This document shows, piece after piece, positions 28,871 to 37,252 of a DNA stretch of 64,000 nt (position 1 is its first letter; every line of letters begins with the position of its first letter). The notes under the pieces were generated by a model. It searched no databases, was not told the DNA's origin, and was given only the letters and a program-made list of their open reading frames with translations. Both the position numbers and the translations under genes were made by a program. This stretch comes from an uncultured Lachnospiraceae bacterium (GTDB taxonomy: Bacteria > Bacillota > Clostridia > Lachnospirales > Lachnospiraceae): assembly GCA_948473115.1 (NCBI GenBank), contig CAOKWI010000010.1, positions 21,025-85,024 on the forward strand, written 5' to 3'.

Positions 28871-30094
28871 ATGGAAGAGCAAATGCTGACATTGGAAAAA
28901 TTTGAGGAGGCATCCGACGTCGTAAAGAAGGTCACGTTGGAGACCAAACTGGTCTACAGTGATTTCCTCAGCGCCCAGACCGGGAACAAGGTCTATCTGA
29001 AACCGGAGAACATGCAGTTTACCGGCGCGTACAAGTTGAGGGGCGCTTATTACAAGATGAGCACCCTGACGGAGGAGGAGCGGGCAAAGGGTCTGATCAC
29101 GGCTTCCGCGGGAAACCATGCCCAGGGCGTTGCCTACGCGGCACAGTGCTATGGCGCCAAGGCAACCATTGTGATGCCCACCACCACGCCCCTGATCAAG
29201 GTGAACCGTACCAAGGGATATGGCGCTGAGGTGGTCCTGCACGGTGACGTGTACGACGAGGCCTGTGCAAAGGCATACGAGCTGGCACAGGAGCATGGCT
29301 ATACTTTCATCCATCCCTTTGACGATCTGGCGGTGGCCACCGGGCAGGGTACCATTGCCATGGAGATCGTGAAGGAACTTCCGCTGGTGGATTATATTCT
29401 CGTTCCCATCGGCGGCGGCGGGCTGGCTACCGGGGTATCCACGCTGGCAAAGCTGCTGAACCCGAAGATCAAGGTGATCGGCGTGGAGCCTGCGGGGGCA
29501 AGTTGCATGCAGGCCTCCTTGAAGGAAGGGAAGGTGACCACGCTGCCTAAGGTAAACACCATTGCCGACGGTACCGCGGTGAAGACCCCCGGGGAAAAAT
29601 TATTCCCCTATATCCAGCAGAACCTGGACGGTATCATTACCGTGGAGGATCAGGAATTGGTAGTGGCATTCCTGGATATGGTGGAAAACCACAAGATGGT
29701 GGTTGAAAATTCGGGACTGTTGGCTGTGGCGGCGCTGAAGCATCTGGATGTGAAAGAGAAAAAGGTAGTGTCCATCTTAAGCGGCGGAAATATGGACGTG
29801 ATTACCATGTCCTCCGTGGTACAGCAGGGGCTGATCATGCGGGACAGGATCTTTACCGTGTCCGTCCTGCTTCCGGACAAGCCGGGAGAGCTGTGCAGGG
29901 TTTCCGGTATCATTGCCGGCGTGAATGGCAACGTGATCAAACTGGAGCATAACCAGTTTGTCTCCATCAACAGGAATGCCGCTGTGGAACTGCGCATTAC
30001 CCTGGAAGCCTACGGTACGGAACATAAAAACCAGATCATGGAGGCGCTGGAAAAGGAAGGCTACAAGCCCAAACAGGTGAGAACCATTATTTGA
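28871..30094 (+). CDS. ilvA: Threonine ammonia-lyase (dehydratase) with ACT domain
   Basis: A 407-residue PLP enzyme converting threonine to 2-oxobutyrate and ammonia. The PLP lysine is Lys55 in FTGAYKLRGAYYK. The phosphate loop SAGNHAQGVAYAA and the glycine loop PIGGGGLATG are intact. The last 80 residues form one ACT domain (FTVSVLLPDKPGELCRVSG). Length and the single ACT domain fit the TdcB-like clostridial form rather than the 510-residue biosynthetic IlvA. It may feed isoleucine synthesis or threonine fermentation. ATG 28871 follows GAAGGA. Confidence 0.93.
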   Translation: MEEQMLTLEKFEEASDVVKKVTLETKLVYSDFLSAQTGNKVYLKPENMQFTGAYKLRGAYYKMSTLTEEERAKGLITASAGNHAQGVAYAAQCYGAKATIVMPTTTPLIKVNRTKGYGAEVVLHGDVYDEACAKAYELAQEHGYTFIHPFDDLAVATGQGTIAMEIVKELPLVDYILVPIGGGGLATGVSTLAKLLNPKIKVIGVEPAGASCMQASLKEGKVTTLPKVNTIADGTAVKTPGEKLFPYIQQNLDGIITVEDQELVVAFLDMVENHKMVVENSGLLAVAALKHLDVKEKKVVSILSGGNMDVITMSSVVQQGLIMRDRIFTVSVLLPDKPGELCRVSGIIAGVNGNVIKLEHNQFVSINRNAAVELRITLEAYGTEHKNQIMEALEKEGYKPKQVRTII

Positions 30095-30105
30095 TATATA
30101 CTGCT

Positions 30106-30155
30106 TAACAGTTCACATGGAGTTGGCTTCGCGGGAAGGACGATTTGAACTGTTA
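30106..30155 (+). repeat. Short palindromic element (family A relative)
   Basis: TAACAGTTCA (30106-30115) pairs with TGAACTGTTA (30146-30155). The core matches the arms of the element at 5983-6152. Confidence 0.65.
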
Positions 30156-30183
30156 TCAGTCCACAGTATGAGTTGTGTTTTGT

Positions 30184-30212
30184 AAATCCGCATATATTAT
30201 ATATGCGGATTT
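30184..30212. terminator. Palindromic terminator after the threonine dehydratase gene
   Basis: A perfect 29-base palindrome, AAATCCGCATATAT and its complement around one base. It ends TTTG and could act from either side. Confidence 0.6.
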
Positions 30213-30342
30213 GTGCAATTAAGATCCGTTCAGAAATAACTTTTGCAGCAAACCACTTCCAGGAGAGAGTGCCGACACAGGTGGAATTATGTTCGGACAG
30301 TTGGGAAAAATACTATGGGCGGGAATGGAAAGGGAGTATTCT

Positions 30343-31248
30343 ATGACAATGACCAGGGAGCAGGAGAAAGAGATCCTGTATGAAAAAAGAAAGACCGGGA
30401 AAAGAAGACTGCTGGATTACCTCATTATCACGGCGGCTTCCTTTATCTATGCCGTGGCAGTCAGTCTGCTGCTGGACCCGAATGCGCTGGCGCCGGGCGG
30501 CGTCACCGGTATCGCCGTGATCCTGAATCGTGCCACAAATGTGTCCACGGGTACATGGATTTTCCTCATCAATGTACCGATCCTGGCGCTGGGGATGTGG
30601 AAGTTCGGCATCAGGTTCATCCTGTCCACTGCCTATGCCACTTTTGCCATATCTGCCTTTACGAATCTGCTGAACAGGGTCGGGCCGGTTACGGATGACC
30701 TGTTTCTGGTGTCGGTGGCAGGAGGCGCGCTGATGGCGGTGGCGCTGGGACTGGTGTTCAAGACGGGAGCCACCACCGGGGGAATGGATATTATCATTAA
30801 GCTTCTCCGGCTGAAATTTCCCCATATGAAGACGGGATCCCTGTTCCTGATCACGGATGCCGCGGTGGTGCTTTTATCCGCCCTGGCTTTTCGGAATATC
30901 GAGGTGGCCATGTATGCGGGGCTTGTGGTGGTGGTCAATTCCGTATTGCTGGACGTGGTGCTTTACGGGCGGGACGGGGCGAAGCTGATCTTCATCATCA
31001 GCGACCACCATGAGGCCATCACGAAACGCATCCTGGAGGAACTGGATATCGGCGTGACTTATATCACCGGACAGGGCGCATACAGCGGCAAGGGGAAAAA
31101 TGTCATCATGTGCGTGATGAAAAAGCAGCTTTCACCCAAGGCGGAGGAGATTATCAAGGAGGAGGATCCCCTGGCCTTCATGATCGTCACCAGTGCCACG
31201 GAAATCTTCGGGGAAGGGTATAAGAGCATTTTCAGTGAGAGGATCTAG
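30343..31248 (+). CDS. YitT family membrane protein
   Basis: A 301-residue integral membrane protein with about five to six helices in the first 200 residues (YitT/DUF161) and a C-terminal DUF2179 soluble domain (ELDIGVTYITGQGAYSGKG). The GGATTGGMDIIIKLL-type motif appears as TGATTGGMDIIIKLLRL. Function unproven in the family. ATG 30343 is chosen because AAGGGAG lies 7 bases upstream. The 3' end overlaps the convergent histidine kinase gene by 17 bases. Confidence 0.9.
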   Translation: MTMTREQEKEILYEKRKTGKRRLLDYLIITAASFIYAVAVSLLLDPNALAPGGVTGIAVILNRATNVSTGTWIFLINVPILALGMWKFGIRFILSTAYATFAISAFTNLLNRVGPVTDDLFLVSVAGGALMAVALGLVFKTGATTGGMDIIIKLLRLKFPHMKTGSLFLITDAAVVLLSALAFRNIEVAMYAGLVVVVNSVLLDVVLYGRDGAKLIFIISDHHEAITKRILEELDIGVTYITGQGAYSGKGKNVIMCVMKKQLSPKAEEIIKEEDPLAFMIVTSATEIFGEGYKSIFSERI

Positions 31249-32278
31249 CGGATCTGTCCACAACCGGGAAGGAGATCTGCATTTCAAAGCCGTTTCCCCA
31301 CTCGGAGCGGGCTTCCAGGGACAGGTTTAAATCCTTTGCCAGCGTGTCGGCAAGGTAAAGACCCATCCCGGTGGCTTTTTTCCTGTTTTCCCCGGAATCG
31401 CCGGTAAATCCCTTTTCGAAAAGGTATGGCAGGTCACAGGCGCGCACGCCGGTCCCGTTGTCCTTTACGCTTAAAATATAGCGGTTTTCCTTCCGGAAGG
31501 ATCGAAAATACAGTTCAGGATTTTCACTGCAATATTTTATGGCATTGCTGATCAGCTGGCCCAGGAGAAAATGCAGTCCCCTCCGGTCCGTGTAGACCAG
31601 GTCATCGGCAATGGGGCATTGTACGTTGAAAGCCTTTTCTTCCAACAGGGGCTTATAATCCTCCAATAACTCTTCAATACAGGCGCGGACAGGGACAGAC
31701 TCGAATAAATAGTCCTTTCTCGTGCTTCTTAACCGTGCACAGAACAGCATTTTGTCAATAGACTCCTGCACCCGGTTCCGGATGTGGTCAAGCTTGAAGA
31801 CCACGGCGGCAGGCAGTTCCTCCCGGCGGTTGTCCAGAAGCAGCGTCAACAGGGAGAGGGGTATCTTGATTTCGTGAGCCCATGCTTCCACGTATTCCTC
31901 GTGTTCGTTCCACTGATCTTGTAATGCTGCAAAGGCGGACTGCTTTTCCCTGAGAGTCCCGCCCAGCAATTGGACAGATTCCCTCTGGGACAGGGGGAGG
32001 GCTTTCAACAGCATTTTCTCGTGGTATTCGTCCGGACTGCCCAGGAAGTCCAGGAATGCCTGCTTCCTTTTCCGTTCCAGCCGTATCAGTATGCAGCAGA
32101 GTGTGGCAAACAGAAGGACCGTGAAAAGGAAAATGACGGCGGCCATTGCGTAAAAAGCCTGCGCGTCCGCAAGCCATAAGAGCAGTGCCGCAAATGCATC
32201 CACCCCCAGAAGGAGCAGAAGCCATGGGAGATAGCGCAGAAGTGATTTCATGTGGATGATCATACCTTTGAGTACCAT
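31232..32278 (-). CDS. BceS-type intramembrane-sensing histidine kinase
   Basis: A 348-residue kinase with two adjacent N-terminal helices (about 13-35 and 42-64) and almost no external loop, the mark of intramembrane-sensing kinases that rely on a BceAB transporter to detect peptide antibiotics. The phosphorylated His135 is in AWAHEIKIPLS. N-box QLISNAIKYCSENP and G-boxes DNGTGVRACDLPY and GMGLYLADTLAKDL follow. The start is at 32278, or at ATG 32251 (MKSLLRY). It works with the regulator and transporter encoded upstream. Confidence 0.92.
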   Translation of the reverse strand: MVLKGMIIHMKSLLRYLPWLLLLLGVDAFAALLLWLADAQAFYAMAAVIFLFTVLLFATLCCILIRLERKRKQAFLDFLGSPDEYHEKMLLKALPLSQRESVQLLGGTLREKQSAFAALQDQWNEHEEYVEAWAHEIKIPLSLLTLLLDNRREELPAAVVFKLDHIRNRVQESIDKMLFCARLRSTRKDYLFESVPVRACIEELLEDYKPLLEEKAFNVQCPIADDLVYTDRRGLHFLLGQLISNAIKYCSENPELYFRSFRKENRYILSVKDNGTGVRACDLPYLFEKGFTGDSGENRKKATGMGLYLADTLAKDLNLSLEARSEWGNGFEMQISFPVVDRSARSSH

Positions 32279-32296
32279 GCCTTTCGTGATGTGTGA

Positions 32297-32980
32297 TTAA
32301 TGTGGATGGCCTTCCCCGCTGACGAGCCGGTAGCCGATGCCACGCACGGGCAGGATCTGCTGCGGCATTTCCAGTTCCGCCATGGCCTTTTTCAGTCGGG
32401 TGAGGTTGACCTGAAGCGCGTTTTCATCAATATAGTCCGTGGTTCCCCAGAGGGCAAGGCAGAGTTCTTCCTTCGGCACGGTCTCTCCCCCGTGGAGCAG
32501 AAAGGCTTCCAGAAGCTTTCCCTGGTTTTTCGGCAGAAGGACGGAACGGTTCTGGATGTACAGGGTGTAAGTCAGCCGGTCCAGGAGACAGCCCGGTCCC
32601 TCCAGGAGGTTCTGCCGCCCCTCGTAACGCTTTAAGACATTGGAGATACGCGCCAGAAGCCGTTCCTTTCTGCACGGTTTCGTCAGGTACTCGTCCGCGC
32701 CCAGATCCAGGGCGTGCAGTTCGTCCCGCAGCTGGTCACGGGAGGTAAGGACCAGGACGGGCAGGGAGCTTTTCCGCTTGATCTCCCGGCAGATCTGAAA
32801 GCCGCTTGTCCCGGGCAGGTTCAGGTCCAGCAGGACCAGGTCGGGGGAGAGCGCCAGAAGCGTCTCAGCTGCGTCCTCGAAGGTATGCAGTTCGTCTACC
32901 TGGTAGCCGGCCTTCTGTAGGATATCCGACAGTTCCTCCCGCATGAGGACCTCGTCCTCCGCCACAGCGATATGTTTCAT
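32297..32980 (-). CDS. BceR-type OmpR-family response regulator
   Basis: A 227-residue regulator. The receiver domain has acidic pocket EDE at 8-10, phospho-Asp52 in LVLLDLNLPG and a Lys in EYLTKPCRKE. The C-terminal winged helix (about 130-225) ends VNLTRLKKAMAELE. It likely activates the bceAB-like genes when phosphorylated by the neighbouring kinase. It is 18 bases upstream of the kinase gene. Confidence 0.93.
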   Translation of the reverse strand: MKHIAVAEDEVLMREELSDILQKAGYQVDELHTFEDAAETLLALSPDLVLLDLNLPGTSGFQICREIKRKSSLPVLVLTSRDQLRDELHALDLGADEYLTKPCRKERLLARISNVLKRYEGRQNLLEGPGCLLDRLTYTLYIQNRSVLLPKNQGKLLEAFLLHGGETVPKEELCLALWGTTDYIDENALQVNLTRLKKAMAELEMPQQILPVRGIGYRLVSGEGHPH

Positions 32981-33006
32981 GTAATTTTCCCCCTATAAAT
33001 TTATTC

Positions 33007-33195
33007 GCTTAGAAAATCTTCATTCCTTTCATACTTCCCGTCATGCCGGCTGCGCCGGCACAAACAATCCGTGAACTCAGTGCAAAGCCGGAAGAATCGC
33101 TCCGGCGATTCTTCCCGGAATGACTTAGATTTTCTTAGCGAGCGTTCTAAAGAGGTGGTTGCGCCCCTCTTGATCGCTTAGAAAATCTTCATTCC
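33007..33195. repeat. Palindromic intergenic element (family B), flanked by direct repeats
   Basis: CGCTTAGAAAATCTTCATTCC occurs at 33007 and again at 33175, and AGATTTTCTTAGCG lies inverted between them. An inner hairpin, GGAAGAATCGC with its complement, matches the element at 17331. It separates the BceB-like permease gene from the regulator gene. Confidence 0.75.
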
Positions 33196-33197
33196 GT

Positions 33198-35261
33198 TCA
33201 CTCTTGCCGCTCCGGGATCATCAGGGACAGGAGATACCGGTCACTGGAGCGTTTTACTGCCGCCATGTAAACATATTCTACCACACAGAGCGCCAAAATC
33301 ATAGCGGCGGATACAAACATCATTTCATGGAGGTTTCCTTTTGCCCTGGAGGATAAAATTCCGGAAAACAGCGCCCGTACCCCGAACAGGCTGCTGGCGG
33401 CGGCAACGGCGATGGGAATGCCGAAATACCAGTTGATCTGCTTTTTGGCGGATCTGCACAAGGTGCCGTATGCCGCCCCCAGACGGATCAATGTCCGGTA
33501 ACGGCGGCCTGATTTCTGCTGGCCTATGAGGAACTGTAAGCCGATTACCGTGTTGGCGATGATCAGGAAGATGACGGCCAGGTAAATGGTGATATAGCTG
33601 GCAGCGACCATGTAAAACAGCTGGCGCCCCATATTCTGCAGGTAGCTTTCATAGGACAGCCCTGTCTGGTCCAGCGCCCCGTTCATCTCCGATATGGCGG
33701 ACATCAGACTGGTCTGTCCGGTGACGCTCTCATCCAGGACACCGTTGAGGTAAGTGCTGCAATCTCCTTTTGTATAGTGTTCAAACACTTCGTCCGGGCA
33801 GATCAGGGCAAAGGAAAGTGTGATGGAGCGGTCCGTGACCAGATTGGTGGTCTGTATGTTCCCGGAGAGTCGCAGGGGACTGCCGTCCAGCAGGGCTTCC
33901 GGTTCGTTTGCCAGAATATCGTCCAGGATCCGGATCCTGTCTCCCTCAGTAAAGTCGCTGTCCATGTAGACGGCGGCTTCCCCCACGCCCAGTTCCAGCT
34001 CCGGCAAACCTGCGGCAGCTAACAGCCGGTTGTAGCTGTTTAAGGAAATGAGGTAGGGATAGGTAGTATATTGTAGGTTATTTAACAGTACGTCCCTGTC
34101 CGCGGAGGGCGGCAGTTCTTTCAGGGCATCCATCACCGGCTCCATCCGGAAAGCGTCATTTACATCATCTGTGGAGTGGATATGGCCCACCCGCATCTCG
34201 AAGAGATCGGCAAAACGGGTGTCCAGGCCATGGGATTTCAGGATATCCAGGATGGTTTCCCCATTCATGGCGTTCTCGTTGCAGTTAAAGGTGTAGTCCA
34301 GGACGTGATGCCCGGAGGAACCATAGAAGCGGGAGATAGCCACGCCTGCCCCGAAGCAGCACAGGGAGGCCAGGATCAGCAGGGAACAGATGGCAAGGGT
34401 GCCGGAGCGGCGGATCACCGTCTCCTGGATCTGGCGGAAATTGAACACATGGAGTTTCCGGTCATGCTGCCCCAGACGGACCGCCAGGCCGATCAGGAAG
34501 CGCAGCCCCCAGAAAAGGGAGAATGTCCCGGCCAGCCCCAGGATTAGGGTCAGTCCCATTTCCTGGATATTAGACCATGCAATGCCCTCAATAGCCATGG
34601 TGTAAGCGGCGCACAGGCAGAGGATTCCTGCCAGGGAGGCAAAAGCGTAGCAGGGCGTGGGCAGCTGCTTTTTCACGCCTTCCGGTGTTTCCGCCAGCAG
34701 GGAACCGATTTCCTGGCGGCTGATCCTGCCGCTGAGGAGCAGAAAAGCGGCAAACTTGATCAGCAGGAAGCCGGCAGCCGTCCAAAATATGGCCTGGGGG
34801 GAAAAGGATACCTGATGCCCTATAATGCCGATCCCCACCAGCTTTGCAGTGACCAGGCTGACCAGTTCCGAGAGAAGGACGGCAACGGGGAGCCCGATGG
34901 CCAGGGAGAGGATACTGTTGCCAAAATCCTCCGCCAACAGCATGAAAAATAACCTGGTGCGGCCCATACCCATCATCAGGCAGACGCCAAATTCATGCCT
35001 GCGCCGTTCCAGCTGGAATCTGCTGGCGTAATAGATCAGGAAGAACAGGATGAAGAGGGACATGCCGTAAAATACTGGGATGATAGTCATCAGTTTGTGC
35101 ACGGCATTACTTTCCGTTTTGTTCAGGAAGAGCATGACATCCTGGCGGGGAAGTGCCAGAATAATGTAAAACGCCACAATGGAGATCAGAAGGGTACTGA
35201 AGAACAGTCCGTTTTCCTTCCGGTTTCTTTTGTTGCTGCGGGAAATCAGTTTATAAAACAT
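33198..35261 (-). CDS. BceB-type FtsX-like ABC permease
   Basis: A 687-residue permease with the Bce layout: TM1 near residue 25, three helices before residue 160, further helices to about 310, a large external domain (about 315-520) that in this family binds the peptide-lipid II complex, and the last helices near 535-680. FtsX domains appear around 60-180 and at the end. ATG 35261 (MFYKLISR) is preferred: AGGAGG lies upstream and the longer start overlaps that site. It overlaps the ATPase gene by 11 bases. Expected role: detoxification of, and signalling from, cell-wall-active peptides. Confidence 0.9.
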   Translation of the reverse strand: MFYKLISRSNKRNRKENGLFFSTLLISIVAFYIILALPRQDVMLFLNKTESNAVHKLMTIIPVFYGMSLFILFFLIYYASRFQLERRRHEFGVCLMMGMGRTRLFFMLLAEDFGNSILSLAIGLPVAVLLSELVSLVTAKLVGIGIIGHQVSFSPQAIFWTAAGFLLIKFAAFLLLSGRISRQEIGSLLAETPEGVKKQLPTPCYAFASLAGILCLCAAYTMAIEGIAWSNIQEMGLTLILGLAGTFSLFWGLRFLIGLAVRLGQHDRKLHVFNFRQIQETVIRRSGTLAICSLLILASLCCFGAGVAISRFYGSSGHHVLDYTFNCNENAMNGETILDILKSHGLDTRFADLFEMRVGHIHSTDDVNDAFRMEPVMDALKELPPSADRDVLLNNLQYTTYPYLISLNSYNRLLAAAGLPELELGVGEAAVYMDSDFTEGDRIRILDDILANEPEALLDGSPLRLSGNIQTTNLVTDRSITLSFALICPDEVFEHYTKGDCSTYLNGVLDESVTGQTSLMSAISEMNGALDQTGLSYESYLQNMGRQLFYMVAASYITIYLAVIFLIIANTVIGLQFLIGQQKSGRRYRTLIRLGAAYGTLCRSAKKQINWYFGIPIAVAAASSLFGVRALFSGILSSRAKGNLHEMMFVSAAMILALCVVEYVYMAAVKRSSDRYLLSLMIPERQE

Positions 35262-36024
35262 TTGTACTGCCACCTCCTAACTGTGCCATTGTTTTCAGGA
35301 TCCGCTGGTAAAAATCCTGACGGGATTCCCGGGGAATGTCCTGCCTGAGCTCGTGGAAGATCTGGCCGTCCTGTATGAACAGGATGCGTCCGCAGTAGCT
35401 GGCCGCATTGCAGTCGTGGGTCACCATCAGGATGGTGGTATTGGAATTGCGGTTCAAGCCCGTAAGCTTCTCCATCAGAAGCTTCGCGTTCCTGGAATCC
35501 AGGGCGCCGGTGGGCTCGTCCGCGAGGACCAGCTCCGGATTCAGGATCAGCGCCCTGGCGGCGGCGATCCGCTGTCTCTGCCCTCCCGACATCTGGGAAG
35601 GAAATTTGTCCAGCACATCCGTGACCTCCAGGTAATCTGCCAGCTGCTCCAGCCGGTTTCTGCCTTCCTTTTCCGGCACACTGTGCAGGGAGAGGGGGAG
35701 CAGGATATTTTCATAGCCGGTCAGGTGATCCAGCAGCTCGAAGCTCTGGAAGAGATATCCGATCTCCTTTCCCCGGTAGTCCGCAAGCGCCGTCCCCTTC
35801 AGGGTCTGTATTTCCCTGCCGTTCATCACAAGCTTTCCGCTGCTTGGGCGGATCACGGTGGCGATGCAGTTCAACAGCGTGGACTTGCCGGAGCCGCTGC
35901 TGCCCATGATGCCCAGGAATTCCCCGGGCATCACCTGAAAGGTGATCCCGTCCAGCGCCTTTGTGCGGGCGGCGGTTTTGCCGTAGTATTTTTTTAATGA
36001 TTCAATTTGAAGAACAGGTTCCAT
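35251..36024 (-). CDS. BceA-type ABC transporter ATPase
   Basis: A 257-residue ATPase of the MacB/LolD-like group. Walker A is GSSGSGKSTLLNCIA, followed by Q-loop GYLFQSFELLDHL, signature [15 protein letters not shown] and Walker B LVLADEPTGALDSRN. The partner permease overlaps its end. ATG 36024 follows GAGGA; ATG 36036 is also in frame. The whole module reads bceA-bceB-(repeat)-bceR-bceS on the minus strand. Confidence 0.95.
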   Translation of the reverse strand: MEPVLQIESLKKYYGKTAARTKALDGITFQVMPGEFLGIMGSSGSGKSTLLNCIATVIRPSSGKLVMNGREIQTLKGTALADYRGKEIGYLFQSFELLDHLTGYENILLPLSLHSVPEKEGRNRLEQLADYLEVTDVLDKFPSQMSGGQRQRIAAARALILNPELVLADEPTGALDSRNAKLLMEKLTGLNRNSNTTILMVTHDCNAASYCGRILFIQDGQIFHELRQDIPRESRQDFYQRILKTMAQLGGGSTNVL

Positions 36025-36316
36025 GTTTTTCCTCATTTCCGCGCTGCTTTCTGCGCATAACGAGTTTGTGGCAAGCAGCGCGCAGACACAAATCTCGCGA
36101 TTGAAAATTTTATTTTCAATCTTACACCTCCCTGCCCGCTTTGGGCATCCATGTAATATATTGGTTTGTATCGCTCCCGGAATGTTCCTTGCGCTGCCTT
36201 TACAGCGGATTCTCCGAGAACCTGTTTTGTTTCACCGGCCGGATTTGGTTTACGGGTTTATCATAGCACAGACTAAATCAGAAAAACACTTACAGATGAT
36301 GAAAGGTTTCGTACAA

Positions 36317-36345
36317 TTGCTTTCAACCGCGCAGCTGTGTATAAT
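36317..36345 (+). promoter_or_regulatory. Promoter of the PhoPR-type pair
   Basis: TTGCTT (36317-36322), 17 bp, TATAAT (36340-36345). The transcript would begin with the repeat hairpin that follows. Confidence 0.7.
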
Positions 36346-36451
36346 GTAGCTTACAAGGAGTTCGCTTGCTTGCAAGAGCGAACTCCGTAAGCTAACGAGC
36401 AGCTGAGCTGCGAGTACCAGGTAGCTTACAAGGAGTTCGCTTGCTTGCAAG
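36346..36451 (+). repeat. Direct/inverted repeat pair in the 5' leader (family D)
   Basis: A 31-base unit beginning GTAGCTTACAAGGAGTTCGC occurs exactly twice (36346-36376 and 36421-36451). The first copy folds with GCGAACTCC-GTAAGCT (about 36378-36394) into a long hairpin; the second copy lacks the right arm. Confidence 0.75.
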
Positions 36452-36577
36452 GCTTTACTTATATTTTACATTGGAATGATATTGGATTTGATTTTTCTCC
36501 TGTATGCTGTATTCGTAAAGGATAATGGGAAGCATAAAGAAAAACGGGAAAGCAAAGGAAGAAAAAAGGGGAACACC

Positions 36578-37252
36578 ATGATTTTTTGTGTGGAAGATGA
36601 TAATGCGGTACGGGATTTGATGATATACGCCCTGAATGCCTCCGGGTTTGAGGCAAAGGGCTTTGACTGCGGGGACAGTCTGTTTGATGCCCTGCGGGCG
36701 GAACGACCGCAGCTGGTCATGCTTGACATCATGCTCCCCGGCGAAGACGGTATCTCCATACTGAAGAGGATGCGTATGCAGCCGGAGACGAAAGGGATAC
36801 CGATTATCATGGCGTCGGCAAAGGGAACCGAATACGACAAAGTGACCGGGCTTGACCTGGGGGCGGATGATTACCTGGCAAAGCCCTTTGGCATGATGGA
36901 GATGATTGCCCGTGTCAAGGCAGTGCTGCGCCGCACGGGTTCCATGGAGGAGCCATGCGTCATAAAGGCAGGGGACCTGGAATTGAACCTGGATACTTAT
37001 GTGGTTCTTGCGGGAGGGGAGCGGATCCAGCTGACGCTGAAGGAGCATAAGCTGCTCCGTACCTTTATGGAATCCCCCGGACGGGTGTTTACCAGGGATC
37101 AGCTTCTTGAGATGGTATGGGGAACCGATTACGTAGGCGAAACCCGGACCGTGGATGTCCACATCGGGACGCTCCGGACGAAATTAGGCGCATGTGGGAA
37201 TTATATTGAAACGGTGCGGGGCGTTGGGTACCGGATGGAGGTAAGGATATGA
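36578..37252 (+). CDS. PhoP-type OmpR-family response regulator
   Basis: A 224-residue regulator: acidic pocket EDD at 5-7, phospho-Asp50 in VMLDIMLPGEDG, Lys in DYLAKPFGMMEM, and a winged-helix output domain ending RTVDVHIGTLRTKLG. The start at ATG 36578 follows AGGGG; in-frame codons upstream are not receiver-like. The stop overlaps the kinase start in an ATGA. The gene order matches PhoPR/VicRK-like pairs; the signal is unknown. Confidence 0.92.
   Translation: MIFCVEDDNAVRDLMIYALNASGFEAKGFDCGDSLFDALRAERPQLVMLDIMLPGEDGISILKRMRMQPETKGIPIIMASAKGTEYDKVTGLDLGADDYLAKPFGMMEMIARVKAVLRRTGSMEEPCVIKAGDLELNLDTYVVLAGGERIQLTLKEHKLLRTFMESPGRVFTRDQLLEMVWGTDYVGETRTVDVHIGTLRTKLGACGNYIETVRGVGYRMEVRI

Larger units (their letters stand above)
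36025..36577. other. Divergent intergenic region between the BceA-like and PhoP-like genes
   Basis: No gene seen in about 550 bases. It holds a perfect hairpin GATTGAAAAT/ATTTTCAATC (36099-36121), the promoter at 36317-36345 and the repeats at 36346-36451. A possible minus-strand -10 (TATGAT) for the bceA-like gene lies near 36260. Confidence 0.6.

Noticed and set aside
36346..36451. CRISPR-like repeats
   Set aside because: Only two copies, with a self-pairing unit and a spacer that is the hairpin arm; no cas genes.
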